Below, in pieces: positions 9,987 to 17,551 of a stretch of DNA of 64,000 bases (positions are counted from its first letter, which is position 1; every line of letters begins with the position of its first letter). Source of the DNA: Chryseobacterium sp. Leaf404 (GTDB taxonomy: Bacteria > Bacteroidota > Bacteroidia > Flavobacteriales > Weeksellaceae); NCBI RefSeq assembly GCF_001424145.1, contig NZ_LMQM01000013.1:124001-188000 (forward strand). Direction: 5' to 3'. The notes beneath the pieces are model-generated. The model was given only the letters and a program-made list of their open reading frames with translations. It was not told where the DNA came from and ran no database searches. The position numbers and the translations under genes are program-made.

Positions 9987-11882
9987 ATGACAAAAGGAAA
10001 TATTAATGTTTCGGTGGAAAATATTTTTCCGTTGATTAAGAAATTTTTGTACAGCGACCACGAAATATTTTTGAGAGAATTAATTTCAAATGCAACAGAC
10101 GCTACCCTAAAACTAAAACATCTCACCACCATTGGTGAAGCCAAAGTAGAATACGGAAATCCGAAAATCGAGGTGAAAATCGATAAGGAAAACAAAAAAC
10201 TTCACATCATCGATCAGGGTTTGGGAATGACAGCCGAAGAAGTAGAAAAATACATCAATCAGGTTGCTTTTTCCGGAGCTGAAGAATTCTTAGATAAATA
10301 CAAAGATTCTGCAAAAGACTCAGGAATTATCGGGCACTTTGGTTTGGGCTTCTACTCCGCTTTTATGGTGGCAGAAAAAGTAGAAATCCTCGCTAAATCT
10401 TATCGTGAAGAGAATCCAGCAGTTCGATGGATTTGCGACGGAAGTCCGGAGTTTTCGTTAGAAGAAACAACAGATAAAACCGACAGAGGGACGGAAATCA
10501 TCCTTCATATAGCAGAAGATTCTTTAGAATTTTTGGAAGAAAGCAGAATCCGTGAACTGTTGACTAAATACAACAAATTCATGCCCGTTCCCATTAAATT
10601 CGGAACAAAAACAGAAACGCTTCCTTTACCGGAAGACGCCGCAGAAGATGCGGTTGCAGAAACAGTTGAGGTTGATAATATAATCAACAATCCTACTCCG
10701 GCGTGGACGAAAGCTCCAAGTGAATTAAAAGATGAAGATTACAAAGCGTTCTATCACGAATTATATCCAATGCAGTTTGAGGAGCCTTTGTTCAACATCC
10801 ATTTGAACGTAGATTATCCGTTCAACCTTACGGGTGTTTTGTATTTCCCAAAGCTGGCGAACAATTTAAATATCGAAAAAGATAAAATTCAGCTCTATCA
10901 AAATCAGGTTTTTGTTACTGATGAGGTAAAAGGCATTGTTCCCGACTTTTTGATGCTTTTGAGAGGAGTGATCGATTCTCCGGATATTCCGCTGAACGTT
11001 TCGCGTTCTTACCTTCAGGCTGATGGTGCCGTAAAGAAAATTTCTTCTTACATTACCAAAAAAGTGGGCGACAAAATGGCGTCTTTAATCAATGAAAACC
11101 GTGAAGATTACGAGAAAAAATGGAACGATATTAAAATCGTCATCGAATACGGAATGATTTCCGAGGATAAATTCTTCGAAAAATCTGACAAATTTGCATT
11201 GTATCCAACAACAGACGGTAAATTTTTCCTTTGGAATGAACTGGAAGAAAAATTTAAGTTAAATCAAACGGACAAAGACGGAAATTTAGTCCTTCTTTAC
11301 GCTACAAACGCCGATGAACAGCACTCTTATATTCAGTCTGCAAAAGATAAAGGTTACGAAGTTTTATTGCTCGACTCGCCAATTGTTCCGCATTTAATTC
11401 AGAAACTGGAAAGTTCTAAAGAGAAAATTTCCTTCGTAAGAGTAGATGCAGACCACATCAATAATTTGATTAAAAAAGACGAACCGGCGATTTCAAAACT
11501 CAATGAAACCGAAAAAGAATCATTGAAGAAAAACATTGAAGAGTCTGTTAATGACAAAAAATTCACCGTTCAGCTTGAAGATTTAGACAGCAGTGATGCA
11601 CCTTTCACGATTACTCAGCCAGAATTCATGCGCAGAATGAAAGATATGCAGGCAACCGGCGGTGGCGGAATGTTCGCAATGGGCGGTTTCCCGGAAATGT
11701 ATAATCTGGTCGTGAATTCAAACAGCGACTTTGCTGCAAAAATTTTAGCCAATGAAAATGCTGAAGAAAAAAACAATCAAATTAAACACGCTTTAGATCT
11801 GGCGAAATTATCTCAGAATTTACTGAAAGGAAAAGAGCTTACAGACTTTATTCAAAGAAGTTATAAGCAGTTGGAGAAATAG
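9987..11882 (+). CDS. htpG: Chaperone HtpG (Hsp90)
   Basis: ATP-dependent cytosolic chaperone. The 631-residue protein has the GHKL ATPase motifs in order: FLRELISNATDA near residue 26, IIDQGLGMT near 74, and GHFGLGFYSAF near 118. The middle domain holds LPLNVSRSYLQ, the Hsp90 segment with the catalytic-loop Arg region. A Gly-rich segment GGGGMFAMGG near residue 560 is typical of Bacteroidota HtpG. Separate transcription unit. Confidence 0.97.
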   Translation: MTKGNINVSVENIFPLIKKFLYSDHEIFLRELISNATDATLKLKHLTTIGEAKVEYGNPKIEVKIDKENKKLHIIDQGLGMTAEEVEKYINQVAFSGAEEFLDKYKDSAKDSGIIGHFGLGFYSAFMVAEKVEILAKSYREENPAVRWICDGSPEFSLEETTDKTDRGTEIILHIAEDSLEFLEESRIRELLTKYNKFMPVPIKFGTKTETLPLPEDAAEDAVAETVEVDNIINNPTPAWTKAPSELKDEDYKAFYHELYPMQFEEPLFNIHLNVDYPFNLTGVLYFPKLANNLNIEKDKIQLYQNQVFVTDEVKGIVPDFLMLLRGVIDSPDIPLNVSRSYLQADGAVKKISSYITKKVGDKMASLINENREDYEKKWNDIKIVIEYGMISEDKFFEKSDKFALYPTTDGKFFLWNELEEKFKLNQTDKDGNLVLLYATNADEQHSYIQSAKDKGYEVLLLDSPIVPHLIQKLESSKEKISFVRVDADHINNLIKKDEPAISKLNETEKESLKKNIEESVNDKKFTVQLEDLDSSDAPFTITQPEFMRRMKDMQATGGGGMFAMGGFPEMYNLVVNSNSDFAAKILANENAEEKNNQIKHALDLAKLSQNLLKGKELTDFIQRSYKQLEK

Positions 11883-11947
11883 TTTTTTCCACTAACCCTA
11901 AACCTTCAAGGTTTTTGAAATCTTTAAGGTTCAAAATACAATAGATT

Positions 11948-11980
11948 ATCGGCGTAGTAGTTAACTTCGCCGATTTTTTT
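11948..11980 (+). terminator. Intrinsic terminator after htpG
   Basis: ATCGGCG (11948-11954) pairs with CGCCGAT (11968-11974), followed by TTTTTT. Confidence 0.8.
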
Positions 11981-12040
11981 CTGCTGAAAACCTACTCATC
12001 AAAGATTACTCATTGCTCATTACTTATTACTCATATTTAG

Positions 12041-12134
12041 AAGCTTTTTCCCGCTATCCACTATATCTTATTTGCGCCGGCCTCCACTTCGTTGCGTCCA
12101 CCACAAAAAAGGATGCCGTTTCTATCGGGGCTAG
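12041..12134 (+). repeat. Dispersed ~90-bp intergenic element, copy 2
   Basis: AGCTTTTTCCCGCTATCCAC ... AAAAAAGGATGCCGTTTCTATCGGGGCTAG. Same layout as 8544-8634: conserved ends, variable centre. An overlapping 65-codon frame here is an artefact of the repeat. The remainder of 11883-12266 holds the htpG terminator and no gene. Confidence 0.72.
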
Positions 12135-12266
12135 GGAAGCGAGCTCCGGGGAATATTTATTTCCAAAAACAAAAAATTTCCAGCCAAAAGCCCCCAACAT
12201 TCATTACTGAAAGAATAAAGCTGAAAGCAAATCATTATCCGCTATAAAGCGACTGCCGACCGCCGT

Positions 12267-12563
12267 CTAAAGTTCCTCCAAAGGATTCCAAAACAACTCT
12301 CTGAAATTCTTAATCCTGAAATTCTCCACCTCAATTCCTTCAGCTTCCAGCCTTTCCTGAAATTCCGGAACCGACAAAGTTCCCGAGCTCGAAATTACCC
12401 GATGCGCCGGAACATCCTTCGGACAGCCACCCATCGCTTTGCCGACATGACGGGAATGATTCGGAAAGCCAACTACCTTTGCAATTGCGCCATAAGAAGA
12501 AACTCTCCCTTGTGGAATCAGTTTGGTGATTTCCCAGACCTGTTTTTTGAAAAGTTCGTTCAT
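12267..12563 (-). CDS. MGMT-family alkyltransferase-like protein (ATL) without catalytic Cys
   Basis: A 98-residue single-domain protein matching the DNA-binding domain of O6-methylguanine methyltransferases: KQVWEITKLIPQGRVSSYGAIA (helix-turn-helix region), RHVGKAM with the conserved Arg finger (R38), then PAHRV at 52-56. In active enzymes this motif is PCHRV and Cys accepts the alkyl group. Here it is Ala53. Such ATL proteins bind alkylated guanine and flag it for nucleotide-excision repair; E. coli and yeast ATLs have Trp at this site. Transcribed alone on the minus strand. Function in repair is family inference. Confidence 0.85.
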   Translation of the reverse strand: MNELFKKQVWEITKLIPQGRVSSYGAIAKVVGFPNHSRHVGKAMGGCPKDVPAHRVISSSGTLSVPEFQERLEAEGIEVENFRIKNFRELFWNPLEEL

Positions 12564-12629
12564 TTTTTAAGTTTAAAACGTGTATCAAAAGTAAGAAATA
12601 TATAATCGTTCTTTTTTTCTCTATACCCT

Positions 12630-12677
12630 AACCCTGTCAAGGTTAATCTGCACACCAAAAATAACCTTGACAAGGTT
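12630..12677. repeat. Inverted repeat of AACCTTGTCAAGGTTA type
   Basis: AACCCTGTCAAGGTTA (12630-12645) is the reverse complement, with one mismatch, of TAACCTTGACAAGGTT (12662-12677). Each arm is itself nearly palindromic. A related AAACCTTCAAGGTTT occurs near 11898. It sits in the 338-base gap before the SDR gene; no gene is seen there. Confidence 0.7.
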
Positions 12678-12901
12678 TATCAAAAAACTTTTTTATGTTT
12701 GATTCTTAACACATCCAGCTTTATCAGTGTTAATTGAGCGAAGATACCCCTGACAAAGGTTTGAGACTGAAACATTTGTATTTTATAAGGAGAAGAACTT
12801 TATAAAATATCTTCAATTAAGGTTTAACAAAAAATTACGATTTTTAGTACCACAAAGGCATCATTGTTGCATTTTGAAGCATTGAAATAAATAATAATAT
12901 C

Positions 12902-13693
12902 ATGTCAAATTTTAAAGGAAAAACAATAATCGTTACCGGTGCTGCAATGGGATTAGGATTAGCGGCAGCTGATTCTTTAGCCGCAAAAGGCGCTGATTTA
13001 ACTTTGGTGGATTTCAATGCCGAAGCTCTTGGAAAAGCAAAAACAGAATTGGAAACAAAATACCCTGGAAGCAAATTTTTAACAGTGACAGCCGATGTCT
13101 CGGTAGAAGAAAATGTAAAAAATTACGTTGAACAAACCGTAAAAGAATTCGGAAAAGTTGACGGACTGTACAACAACGCAGGAATCGAAGGAAAACAGGC
13201 ATCTCTGGTAGACTATGACATTAATGTATTTAAAAAAGTAATCGATATCAATCTCTTAGGAGTTTACTACGGAATGAAATATGTAATTCCGGAAATGCAG
13301 AAAAACGGTGGCGGAAAAATCGTCAACGTGGCCTCTGTGGGCGGAATCAGAGGAGTTTTAAACCAGACGGCATACGTTGCAACGAAACACGCTGTTGCAG
13401 GAATGACAAAAAATGCCGCTTTGGAATATGGTAAAGACAATATCTTAACGAATGCCATTGCTCCCGGAGCGATTTTAACGCCGATGGTTGCAGAAGCTTT
13501 CAATCAGGTAAATCCTGCAGACCCCAAAGCGGCTGAAAAAGAATATGCATCAAGAAATCCCACCAGAAAATTAGGCGACCCGAAACATGTCGGAAATTTA
13601 GTTGCATATCTTTTAAGTGATGAAAACGGATATGTTTCAGGCCAGGTAATAGCGATTGATGGCGGAGAATCTAATATGTACGGAAACCCCTGA
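12902..13693 (+). CDS. SDR-family NAD(P)-dependent oxidoreductase
   Basis: A 263-residue classical short-chain dehydrogenase. TGAAMGLGLA near residue 12 is the TGxxxGxG cofactor motif, NNAGIEG near 92 the NNAG motif, and YVATKHA near 157 the catalytic YxxxK. The Asp at the end of beta-2 (LVDFNAE) suggests NAD preference. The C-terminal end VSGQVIAIDGGESNMYG is typical of glucose/3-oxoacyl-type SDRs. Substrate unknown. Monocistronic, ending just before a heptamer repeat. Confidence 0.9.
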   Translation: MSNFKGKTIIVTGAAMGLGLAAADSLAAKGADLTLVDFNAEALGKAKTELETKYPGSKFLTVTADVSVEENVKNYVEQTVKEFGKVDGLYNNAGIEGKQASLVDYDINVFKKVIDINLLGVYYGMKYVIPEMQKNGGGKIVNVASVGGIRGVLNQTAYVATKHAVAGMTKNAALEYGKDNILTNAIAPGAILTPMVAEAFNQVNPADPKAAEKEYASRNPTRKLGDPKHVGNLVAYLLSDENGYVSGQVIAIDGGESNMYGNP

Positions 13694-13716
13694 TCATGGG
13701 TAATAAGTGATGGGTA

Positions 13717-13786
13717 ATTAGCAATTAGCAATTAGCAATTAGCAATTAGCAATTAGCAATTAGCAATTAGCAATTAGCAATTAGCA
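13717..13786. repeat. Ten perfect copies of heptamer ATTAGCA
   Basis: A 70-base run of ten exact 7-bp units immediately downstream of the SDR gene. The perfect identity suggests recent expansion or slippage. Confidence 0.95.
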
Positions 13787-13830
13787 AAATTAGTTGTTTG
13801 AGTATTCAGTCAATTAATTTTATTTTTTTT

Positions 13831-13861
13831 AAAATTGTCTTCATTTTTGAGGACAATTTTT
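13831..13861. terminator. Likely bidirectional terminator
   Basis: AAAATTGTC (13831-13839) pairs with GACAATTTT (13852-13860); T runs occur on both sides. Confidence 0.7.
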
Positions 13862-13880
13862 GTTTTAAAAAATGCTCAAA

Positions 13881-13929
13881 CTTCCAACATCCAACATCCA
13901 TCTCCCATCTTCCAGCTCCCACCTTCCAA
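13881..13929. repeat. Heptamer-phased degenerate repeat
   Basis: CAACATC CAACATC CATCTCC CATCTTC CAGCTCC CACCTTC read in period 7. A reverse-complement relative lies at 17502-17548. Confidence 0.7.
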
Positions 13930-13979
13930 AACTGCACATTTTTTGATTTTATTTAATCAATCTAAAAAAGTTTCTTCCC

Positions 13980-14126
13980 ATGAAAAAGTCTGTTTTTAAA
14001 TTTTTAAATAAGATCAACAAGAAAATTTTACCGAAACTGAGTGATAAAGATCCATTGAAACTGACGAAGTTTCAGAAAGGAATTTTGGCGTACAGATACT
14101 TTGTGCTGATTAATTCTATGGACTGA
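13980..14126 (+). CDS. Conserved small basic protein, 48 aa
   Basis: ATG at 13980 opens a 48-codon frame starting MKKSVFKFLNKINKKILPKL and ending INSMD. It is rich in Lys and aromatic residues with no signal peptide. Proteins of the same length and pattern (KxxKLLPKxSxKDPxKLTKFQ...WRYxVLxN) are recurrent in Flavobacteriia from memory, and are sometimes mislabelled as SsrA-binding protein. Likely a real gene although very short; the function is unknown. It stands alone between the SDR gene and the convergent acyltransferase. Confidence 0.7.
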   Translation: MKKSVFKFLNKINKKILPKLSDKDPLKLTKFQKGILAYRYFVLINSMD

Positions 14127-14232
14127 TTTTTTTATGTCTCACGCTGATTTTACTGATTAGCAGATTTTACGAGTTTATTAAAAACTTCATGTTTAAAAAT
14201 CTGCGCTTTCGGCTAAATTTGCGAGAGAAAAA

Positions 14233-15324
14233 CTATCTAATTTTCGCAATTCCCTTTCTGCAAAGCTCGTACAGCGGTTTTTCAATCAAAAGATAGATGA
14301 TAATCGAGCAAATCCAAAGCAAAACAAAATTTTTATCCGGAAGATAAAAGTACGTTTTCAGTTTCATATTAAAATAACTGAGGTGAATCAGATAAAACAC
14401 AAACGAAGCATGTCCCAGCAAAATAAAAAATTTGTTGGAAAGCACTTTTGAAATCCATGTTTTTTCAGTCATCAATCCCCAGAAGAAAACAATAATTCCA
14501 ACCGGTAAAAACAATTCATGAATTACTCTTCCCTCCCAACGTTCAACACCGTGCACAAAATTATTTCTGGCAAAAAACCGGATGGCAAAAATTAAAAACA
14601 CAATTGAAATTCCGCCCCAAAGTGTCGGTTTTTTAATTTTATTTAAAAACTGAATTCCGCTTTCCTTTTTCATTAAATAAGCAAGCAACATTCCGAAGAA
14701 AAACTCCAGGCTTCGTCCGAAAAATGTGCTTCCTACCATAAATTTTAAAGGATACAGAAAGCCTTTCGGGTTCCCATTCAGTTCTTTCAGACCATATCCA
14801 ATCCCCCATCCCAAAAGGAAAAATCCGATTAAAAATAAGATGCAGTATATCCAGCTTTTCTTTAACAGTAAAAAAAGTAGAGGCGACAACAGATAAAAGA
14901 AAAACTCCACAGTAAGCGACCATGCCTGCACAATTCCCGAAACGGAATAGCTGTCAAAAAGTGAATAAAAAAGTGAATACTGCAGAAAGTACGTTTTTAC
15001 ATCTTTAGAATAAGAAGTATCAAGAAAAAATGCACTCAGCAAAATCCAGTATAACGGAAAAATTCTTGCAATCCGCAGCAGAATATATTTTAAATAAGAT
15101 TTTCCGGATTCTAAAGGTTTCTCTTCATACCGGTAAGCCAAAAGAAATCCACTCAACACAAAAAATATGGTAACGCCGATATGCCATTCACTGATGAAAC
15201 GCATCACTTCAAAAGGAAGATCATTTCGCCAGTATTTTCTGTTGTGATATACAAAAACCATGATGGCGGCAATGGCGCGCATTCCCGTTAGAGCATCAAA
15301 CTTATTTTTCTGAAGAGTTTCCAA
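14233..15324 (-). CDS. Acyltransferase-3 family membrane protein (OafA/YrhL-like)
   Basis: A 363-residue integral membrane protein of the AT3 family, which transfers acyl groups (often acetyl) to surface glycans. The N-terminus FDALTGMRAIAAIMVFVYHN carries the signature Arg and the His of the first helix; GVTIFFVLSGFLLAYRYEE follows. About ten hydrophobic segments are visible across the protein. There is no C-terminal SGNH domain, so it is the membrane-only form. No polysaccharide biosynthesis genes are adjacent, so the acceptor is unknown. It is followed upstream (in transcription order) by the deoxyhypusine-synthase homologue. Confidence 0.88.
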   Translation of the reverse strand: METLQKNKFDALTGMRAIAAIMVFVYHNRKYWRNDLPFEVMRFISEWHIGVTIFFVLSGFLLAYRYEEKPLESGKSYLKYILLRIARIFPLYWILLSAFFLDTSYSKDVKTYFLQYSLFYSLFDSYSVSGIVQAWSLTVEFFFYLLSPLLFLLLKKSWIYCILFLIGFFLLGWGIGYGLKELNGNPKGFLYPLKFMVGSTFFGRSLEFFFGMLLAYLMKKESGIQFLNKIKKPTLWGGISIVFLIFAIRFFARNNFVHGVERWEGRVIHELFLPVGIIVFFWGLMTEKTWISKVLSNKFFILLGHASFVFYLIHLSYFNMKLKTYFYLPDKNFVLLWICSIIIYLLIEKPLYELCRKGIAKIR

Positions 15325-15389
15325 AAGTTTTAAAACAATAAAAGGCTTATTGCTAAGCCTTTTAATTATAGTTAAATTTAATTCTAAAA

Positions 15390-16361
15390 TTAATTTTCCA
15401 AAATGTAAGAGAACATTAATGGTGCACAGATCGTTGCATCACTTTCAACGATAAATTTCGGAGTTGTGATATCCAGTTTTCCCCAGGTGATTTTCTCATT
15501 CGGAACTGCTCCTGAATAAGAACCGTAAGAAGTAGTAGAATCTGAAATCTGACAGAAATAAGACCAGAACGGAATATCATGCATTTCCATATCCTGATAC
15601 AGCATCGGAACCACACAAATTGGAAAATCTCCCGCGATACCTCCGCCAATCTGGAAGAAACCAACACCTTTTCCTGCGGAATTTTTTGTGTACCAGTCTG
15701 CTAAGTACGTCATATATTCGATACCGGATTTCATTGTTGTAGCCGTCAGTTCGCCTTTGATACAGTAAGAAGCGAAAATATTACCCATGGTAGAGTCTTC
15801 CCATCCCGGAACCACAATCGGCAAATTAGCTTCCGCAGCAGCGATCATCCATGAATTTTCTCTTGGAATTTCATAATACTGCTCCAGAACACCTGAAAGA
15901 ATCATTTTGTACATAAATTCATGCGGAAAATATCTTTCACCCTTAGCTTCAGCATCTTTCCAGATTTCTACGATGTGCTTCTGCAATCTTCTGAAAGCCT
16001 CCTCTTCAGGAATGCACGTATCAGTAACTCTGTTTAAGCCCCTTTCCAAAAGATCCCATTCATCCTGAGCCGTCAGATCTCTGTAGTGAGGCACTCTTTC
16101 GTAGTGAGAATGCGCCACAAGGTTCATCAGATCTTCTTCAAGATTCGCACCGGTACAAGAGATAAAATCTAATTTTCCCTGACGGATCATTTCAGCCAAA
16201 ATCTTTCCTAATTCAGCCGTAGACATTGCTCCAGCCAAAGTAATCATCATTTTTCCACCGTCCTTAAGGTGTGCCACATATCCTTTTGATGCGTCTACCA
16301 AAGCCGCAGCATTGAAATGCAGATAATATTTTTCGATAAACTCAGTAATCGGTTTGCTCAT
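15390..16361 (-). CDS. Deoxyhypusine synthase family protein
   Basis: A homologue of eukaryotic/archaeal deoxyhypusine synthase, an NAD-dependent enzyme that moves the aminobutyl group of spermidine. Bacteria lack the eIF5A acceptor, so related bacterial proteins act on polyamines (for example as homospermidine synthases); the role here is open. Counted from ATG 16361 (MSKPITEFIEKYYLHFNAAAL) it has 323 residues; a longer TTG frame is less likely. The NAD-site block FISCTGANLEEDL, the GGGIAGDFPI motif and SGAVPNEKITWGKL with the lysine (K295) equivalent to the catalytic Lys of human DHS are all present. Confidence 0.88.
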   Translation of the reverse strand: MSKPITEFIEKYYLHFNAAALVDASKGYVAHLKDGGKMMITLAGAMSTAELGKILAEMIRQGKLDFISCTGANLEEDLMNLVAHSHYERVPHYRDLTAQDEWDLLERGLNRVTDTCIPEEEAFRRLQKHIVEIWKDAEAKGERYFPHEFMYKMILSGVLEQYYEIPRENSWMIAAAEANLPIVVPGWEDSTMGNIFASYCIKGELTATTMKSGIEYMTYLADWYTKNSAGKGVGFFQIGGGIAGDFPICVVPMLYQDMEMHDIPFWSYFCQISDSTTSYGSYSGAVPNEKITWGKLDITTPKFIVESDATICAPLMFSYILEN

Positions 16362-16388
16362 TATTTTTAATTTTTGCAAAGATAAAAC

Positions 16389-17057
16389 TTAAAAACGGAA
16401 AGTTGCGGCAGCACTTAAAGAAAGTCGTGTTAAACCTTCTTTTTGGTCGTCAGGAAAGTTTACAGTCGTTCCACTGTATTTCATTTTACTTAATGTTCCA
16501 CCTGTAAGACCTATCCTCGGACCAATAAAAACATGATTACTTACCGCGTACTGATAGCTGAAATTAATATCTGCACCAAAACTCGATCCTGTACCTTTAA
16601 CGTTTCCGGTTTTTGTAGTATAAGTGATGACACCCAGTGCAACATCGTAAAAAAATTTGTGTTTTGTATCTTCCTTAAAATTGGAAAGCATATAAGAGGC
16701 ACCGATAAAACTCATATTATCCTTCGTGCTGACAGCACCTGTAACAAACTGACCGTTTGTGTCCTGAACTGTGATTCTCCCATCGCTTGATGCAAAGTAA
16801 CCCGAGTATTTCAAACCTATTCCACCGTTTCGATTTAAAAGATAATAAGCTCCCAGGCTTACATCAACTCCGTTTTTTAATCCTTTAATGTAATTTCTTG
16901 TTTCATTGTTAATCCCGGCAGGCATTTTTGCCAGACGCCATCCGTAACCTACCGATGGTATTATCGCCACTTTTGGAGTTTGTTGAGTTATAGTTTCCTG
17001 AGCCGAAAATAGGAAGGGTATAGCAGAAACTGCCAACAACATTAGTTTTTTGATCAT
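16389..17057 (-). CDS. Outer-membrane beta-barrel protein
   Basis: A 222-residue exported protein. Start chosen at 17057, where MIKKLMLLAVSAIPFLFSAQE gives a clean signal peptide with cleavage after Ala-Gln; the upstream extension of the frame has no such character. The mature part alternates polar and hydrophobic residues in amphipathic strands (YGWRLAKMP, GVDVSLGAYYLL, GIGLKYSGYF, SFIGASYML, FFYDVALGVITY) and ends in a C-terminal aromatic, AATFRF. This fits an eight- to ten-strand barrel of the outer-membrane-beta-barrel (OMP_b-brl) class. The ligand or role is unknown. It lies close to the arfB gene, upstream in transcription. Confidence 0.8.
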   Translation of the reverse strand: MIKKLMLLAVSAIPFLFSAQETITQQTPKVAIIPSVGYGWRLAKMPAGINNETRNYIKGLKNGVDVSLGAYYLLNRNGGIGLKYSGYFASSDGRITVQDTNGQFVTGAVSTKDNMSFIGASYMLSNFKEDTKHKFFYDVALGVITYTTKTGNVKGTGSSFGADINFSYQYAVSNHVFIGPRIGLTGGTLSKMKYSGTTVNFPDDQKEGLTRLSLSAAATFRF

Positions 17058-17103
17058 TTTAATAAATTTTTCGCAAAAATACTGTTTTTCAAAATGCGGA
17101 GAC

Positions 17104-17496
17104 TTAAAATTTAAATCTTCTGTTCTCTTTTTTGTCCGAAAGTTTCTTTTTAGTATCCAGTCTCTTCTCAACCTTTGCCTTTGACGGTTTTGTTTTATAT
17201 CGGGTCTTGGGAATAACTACAGAATCATTTACAATTTCAAGAATTTTTTCAATCGCAATTTTCCTGTTCTGAAGCTGCGTTCGGCTTTCTGAAACCGTTA
17301 ACTGCAAAATTCCCTCAGAATTAATCCTGTTCCTGAGTTTATTCTGAATTAAATCTTTCTGAAAATCATTAAAAAAATCAGATTCTTCTACATTCCACAT
17401 CACAGTGACGGCAGTTTCCACTTTATTCACGTTCTGTCCGCCTGCGCCGCTGCTGCGGGAAGTTTTAAAGCTGAGTTCTTTGCTGAAGTCTTTCAT
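17104..17496 (-). CDS. arfB: Alternative ribosome-rescue factor ArfB (YaeJ-type peptidyl-tRNA hydrolase)
   Basis: Releases stalled peptides from ribosomes lacking a stop codon. The 130-residue protein has the RF-1-like catalytic domain with the GGQ motif in SRSSGAGGQNVNKVETAV (about residues 13-30) and a Lys/Arg-rich C-terminal tail (KPSKAKVEKRLDTKKKLSDKKENRR) that enters the empty mRNA channel. No codon-recognition domains, which separates it from RF1/RF2. Convergent or adjacent genes do not suggest a special circuit. Confidence 0.93.
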   Translation of the reverse strand: MKDFSKELSFKTSRSSGAGGQNVNKVETAVTVMWNVEESDFFNDFQKDLIQNKLRNRINSEGILQLTVSESRTQLQNRKIAIEKILEIVNDSVVIPKTRYKTKPSKAKVEKRLDTKKKLSDKKENRRFKF

Positions 17497-17501
17497 AAGA
17501 T

Positions 17502-17548
17502 GATGGGTGTTGGATGTTGGGAGATGGAAGATGGTGATGGAAGATGGA
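17502..17548. repeat. Heptamer-phased degenerate repeat
   Basis: GGTGTTG GATGTTG GGAGATG GAAGATG and further GATGGAA units between arfB and menE, a relative in opposite orientation of 13881-13929. Confidence 0.65.
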
Positions 17549-17551
17549 GTT

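Noticed and set aside
12013..12210. 65-codon frame downstream of htpG
   Set aside because: It lies almost entirely on the dispersed 90-bp repeat and has no coding character.
13717..13786. CRISPR array
   Set aside because: The ATTAGCA run is a simple 7-bp tandem repeat without spacers; no cas gene is in the window.
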